NCBI GenBank assembly: GCA_003339415.1
Contig: PDHQ01000205.1
Span: forward strand, 1-62,661
Direction of reading: 5' to 3'
Length of the DNA stretch: 62,661 nucleotides
Source: Ophiocordyceps camponoti-saundersi (nom. inval.)
Taxonomy: Eukaryota; Ascomycota; Sordariomycetes; Hypocreales; Ophiocordycipitaceae
Shown: one piece after another, positions 61,148 to 62,661 of the stretch
Layout: every line of letters starts with the position of its first letter
Numbering within the stretch: the stretch's first letter is position 1
Translations under genes and position numbers: made by a program
The notes under the pieces: model-generated
The model's database searches: none
The model's input: only the letters and a program-made list of their open reading frames with translations
What the model was told of the DNA's origin: nothing

Positions 61148-62534
61148 ACCCTTAGAATATTATCTAAAAATCCCCCTTATCGATAATTAATATAAGAAAA
61201 AACTTAGTTTATATCCTTACTTACTAAATAAACTTAATTAGGATTTCCTTAATAAAGAATATAATAATATATATTTATAAAATAAAATAGAATAGGCGCT
61301 TAAAGCTTTACCTTTCGCTAGTTTATATTTTATTATTTAAAGAAAAAGTAAACTATATATTATTAATAACTTATAAGCTTTAAATAGTATAGCTATTCCT
61401 AATATATATTTTATATCTCTCCCTTAAGATATAATTTATAAGTTAGTAAGTAAAAAAGTTATTTTTATTATTAATATTTAAAGCTTTTTTTATTAATTTC
61501 TTATCTATTTAAATTACTAAAAGTAGTTTATAATTATATTTTACCGTAAATTAGAGAGGGCTATAATCGCTTTTATAAGGTATAAAAATTCGCTTACTTA
61601 TATATAAAGATTTATTAATTATATTCTCTAATTATATAAAATATATATTATTAAATATATCGATAATATAATAATCTTCTTTAATATTTTAAAAAATTAT
61701 ATTAAGTATTTAACTATAATATTTAATCTTTTTATTAATATAAATTTTTCCCTTTTTATTTTTAAATTATTCTTTTATTACTTATTTATAAAAATATTAA
61801 AATATTATATTAATAAATTTATACTAATAAATACTTAATCTTAGGTAAAAGCCTTATAAGATATTAAGTTCCCTAATATCTTATAATATCTTAAATAGTA
61901 AATTAGATTAATTAAATAGATAAGATATCTTATTCCTTATTTTATATAATAAATTAACCCTTTTTAAAAATATAAAATAGTAATGTTCTAAGAAAAATAG
62001 GAAAATAAAATACTTATTATTAAACTAAAAAAAAATACCTTTACCTCTTAGTTTAAAATTATCCTAATAAAAGAAAAAACTAACTATTTTAATAATATTA
62101 CTAACGCTTTTTATAATAATATTACTTTTAGTTAGTTTTTTCCTAATTATTAACTTTTTTTATAAATTAATATTTTTTAGGAGAATAATTTTATATCTTA
62201 TTTTTTCTATATTAATAATAAGGAATCTTAGAAATTATCTTTAGCTTCGCTTTAATAATTTATTAAACTTATTTATTATCTTAATTATATATTTAAATTA
62301 GCTAAAATTAAATATTAGCTAACTAAACTTAAGATTTCCTATTTAGTTTAAGCTTATTATAAACTTTAAATTTACCTAATTAAAACTTAGAAACTAAAAA
62401 TTATAATTTTTATAAATTATATTATAATTTTAATAATTATAAAATAAACCTTTTTTTTTATTATTAGTATAAAAAGTAATAATTATTTTACTTTTATTTC
62501 TTAGTTTTTAAGTTAATATTCTCTTAAAGTTTAA
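61148..62534. other. AT-rich DNA right of E1
   Basis: It presumably continues the AT-rich DNA left of E1 (before 27457). It is very AT-rich, with long A and T runs. I recognised no gene, RNA or element end. Confidence 0.5.
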
Positions 62535-62661
62535 AATATTTTTAATATTTTTAATATTTTTAATATTTTTAATATTTTTAATATTTTTAATATTTTTAAT
62601 ATTTTTAATATTTTTAATATTTTTAATATTTTTAATATTTTTAATATTTTTAATATTTTTA
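62535..62661. repeat. Perfect 9-bp tandem array, unit AATATTTTT
   Basis: About 14 error-free units run to the end of the window; the period breaks at 62534. Its length is exactly 127 bp, the same as the different 9-mer array at the other end. Confidence 0.97.

Noticed and set aside
27453..61151. ACCT/ACCC as a firm target duplication of E1
   Set aside because: Only three of four bases agree. A RIP-type C-to-T change could explain it, but the evidence is too thin to claim.

Overview
The window reads as a dead, transposon-filled AT-rich block from a filamentous ascomycete (Pezizomycotina-type) genome. Three signs point there. First, CpA and TpG are almost absent while TpA is everywhere and CpG survives, which is the footprint of repeat-induced point mutation (RIP) rather than CpG decay. 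Second, the elements are fungal types: Tad1-like LINEs, Ty1/copia and Ty3/gypsy elements. Third, no intact host gene is visible. CAG, CAA and TGG codons have become stops and ATG has become ATA, so almost no open frame survives although domains can still be read through the stops.

Layout. 1-127 is a perfect 9-bp tandem repeat. 1950-6850 (-) is LINE-A. About 7.2-15.5 kb (+) is LINE-B; its ORF1 is split by a 3.6-kb LTR element (7858-11471) with 508-bp LTRs and a perfect target duplication. 15.5-18.5 kb is AT-rich with little readable content. 18554-23859 (+) is copia copy 1, with 165-bp LTRs and a perfect 5-bp target duplication. 24.2-27.45 kb is unresolved AT-rich DNA.

From 27457 to 61147 lies a nest. 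A gypsy element E1 (+) has its 5' LTR at 27457-27656 and its 3' LTR at 60948-61147. It is split at 35293/50877 by a second, inverted gypsy copy of the same family, E2 (-, 35294-50876). E2 is itself split by copia copy 2 (-, 38724-44031). Between the E1 third-ORF remains and its 3' end sit a tRNA-like gene (52481-52562, -), unassigned DNA and LINE-C (about 55.55-60.5 kb, -). 61148-62534 is again AT-rich, and 62535-62661 is a second perfect 9-bp tandem repeat.

Most notable: (1) both ends are pure 9-mer arrays of exactly 127 bp, which suggests the window is a whole short-read contig cut at a k-mer of 127. (2) The gypsy family carries an extra region downstream of integrase with tandem repeats of 51, 36, 33, 30, 27 and 12 bp, all multiples of three, as expected for a third protein. 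(3) The reverse-transcriptase Asp-Asp pair has become Asn-Asn in four elements and Asp-Asn in one, but is intact in the two innermost or younger ones, so RIP damage follows the nesting order.

Element boundaries given to the base are set by LTR ends and target duplications. Boundaries of LINEs and coding relics are approximate. Protein readings are translations by eye through RIP-type stops; no database search was run.
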